Origin: Salinarimonas rosea DSM 21201
Lineage (GTDB): Bacteria; Pseudomonadota; Alphaproteobacteria; Rhizobiales; Beijerinckiaceae
Direction: 5' to 3'
Assembly (NCBI RefSeq): GCF_000429045.1
Contig: NZ_AUBC01000024.1
Location: forward strand, 1-64,000
Length of the DNA stretch: 64,000 bases
Translations under genes and position numbers: made by a program
Notes under the pieces: model-generated
Told to the model about the DNA's origin: nothing
Seen by the model: only the letters and a program-made list of their open reading frames with translations
The model's database searches: none
Shown here: positions 60,838 through 64,000 of the stretch, one piece after another
How the letters are laid out: each line of letters opens with the position of its first letter
Numbering within the stretch: position 1 is the stretch's first letter

Positions 60838-64000
<3,163 letters not shown>

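Overview
The window is 64 kb of very GC-rich DNA, densely packed with genes that often overlap by ATGA or GTGA. Gene families and regulatory style suggest an alphaproteobacterium of the Hyphomicrobiales (Methylobacterium/Salinarimonas-like): succinoglycan-type exo genes, HAAT-type ABC transporters, a KaiC-like ATPase paired with a hybrid kinase, an oxyR-katG pair, and promoter motifs of the EcfG general-stress type (GGAAC-N16-CGTT). This placement is inference; no rRNA or tRNA gene is present to confirm it.

Layout. 1-440: right end of an IS5-family insertion sequence and a hairpin terminator. 611-6855: an amidase divergent from a complete five-gene branched-chain amino acid/amide ABC transporter. 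7195-11417: a double-domain KaiC-like ATPase translationally coupled to a three-PAS hybrid histidine kinase. 11490-38575: a large exopolysaccharide (EPS) locus in several opposed operons. It holds precursor enzymes (UDP-glucose dehydrogenase, UDP-galactose epimerase), an ExoY-like initiating transferase, nine glycosyltransferase genes, a methyltransferase, a DUF2264 protein, a GH16 glycanase, a Wzy/ExoQ-like polymerase, a Wzc/ExoP-like co-polymerase whose P-loop lysine is lost, an ExoF/Wza-like export protein and a PglK/MsbA-like ABC exporter. No Wzx flippase was seen. Two intergenic regions carry exact GGAAC-N16-CGTT motifs, and others carry near matches.

38720-45833 is the most notable part: a lasso-peptide (RiPP) cluster. 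A 55-residue precursor has the YxxP leader motif, Thr at -2, a Gly1/Asp9 ring and a C-terminal Ser. It is followed by a perfect 28-bp palindrome and then B1 (PqqD-like), B2 (protease), C (cyclase), an HPr-kinase-like kinase and an ABC exporter. A PF14907-type nucleotidyltransferase is divergent. The gene content predicts a 9-residue-ring lasso peptide phosphorylated on its C-terminal Ser and possibly further decorated on the phosphate.

46053-53586: an RpiR-type regulator leading a peptide-type (Dpp/Opp) ABC operon and an alpha/beta hydrolase. 53849-58884: an MHYT-domain hybrid kinase, a SulP anion transporter with STAS domain and a tandem universal-stress protein. 59003-64000: a peroxiredoxin-like protein, a Crp-type regulator, a Spy-like periplasmic protein, KatG and a divergent OxyR cut by the window end.

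No CRISPR array, tRNA, rRNA or prophage was recognised. Most long opposite-strand reading frames are shadows produced by the high GC content.
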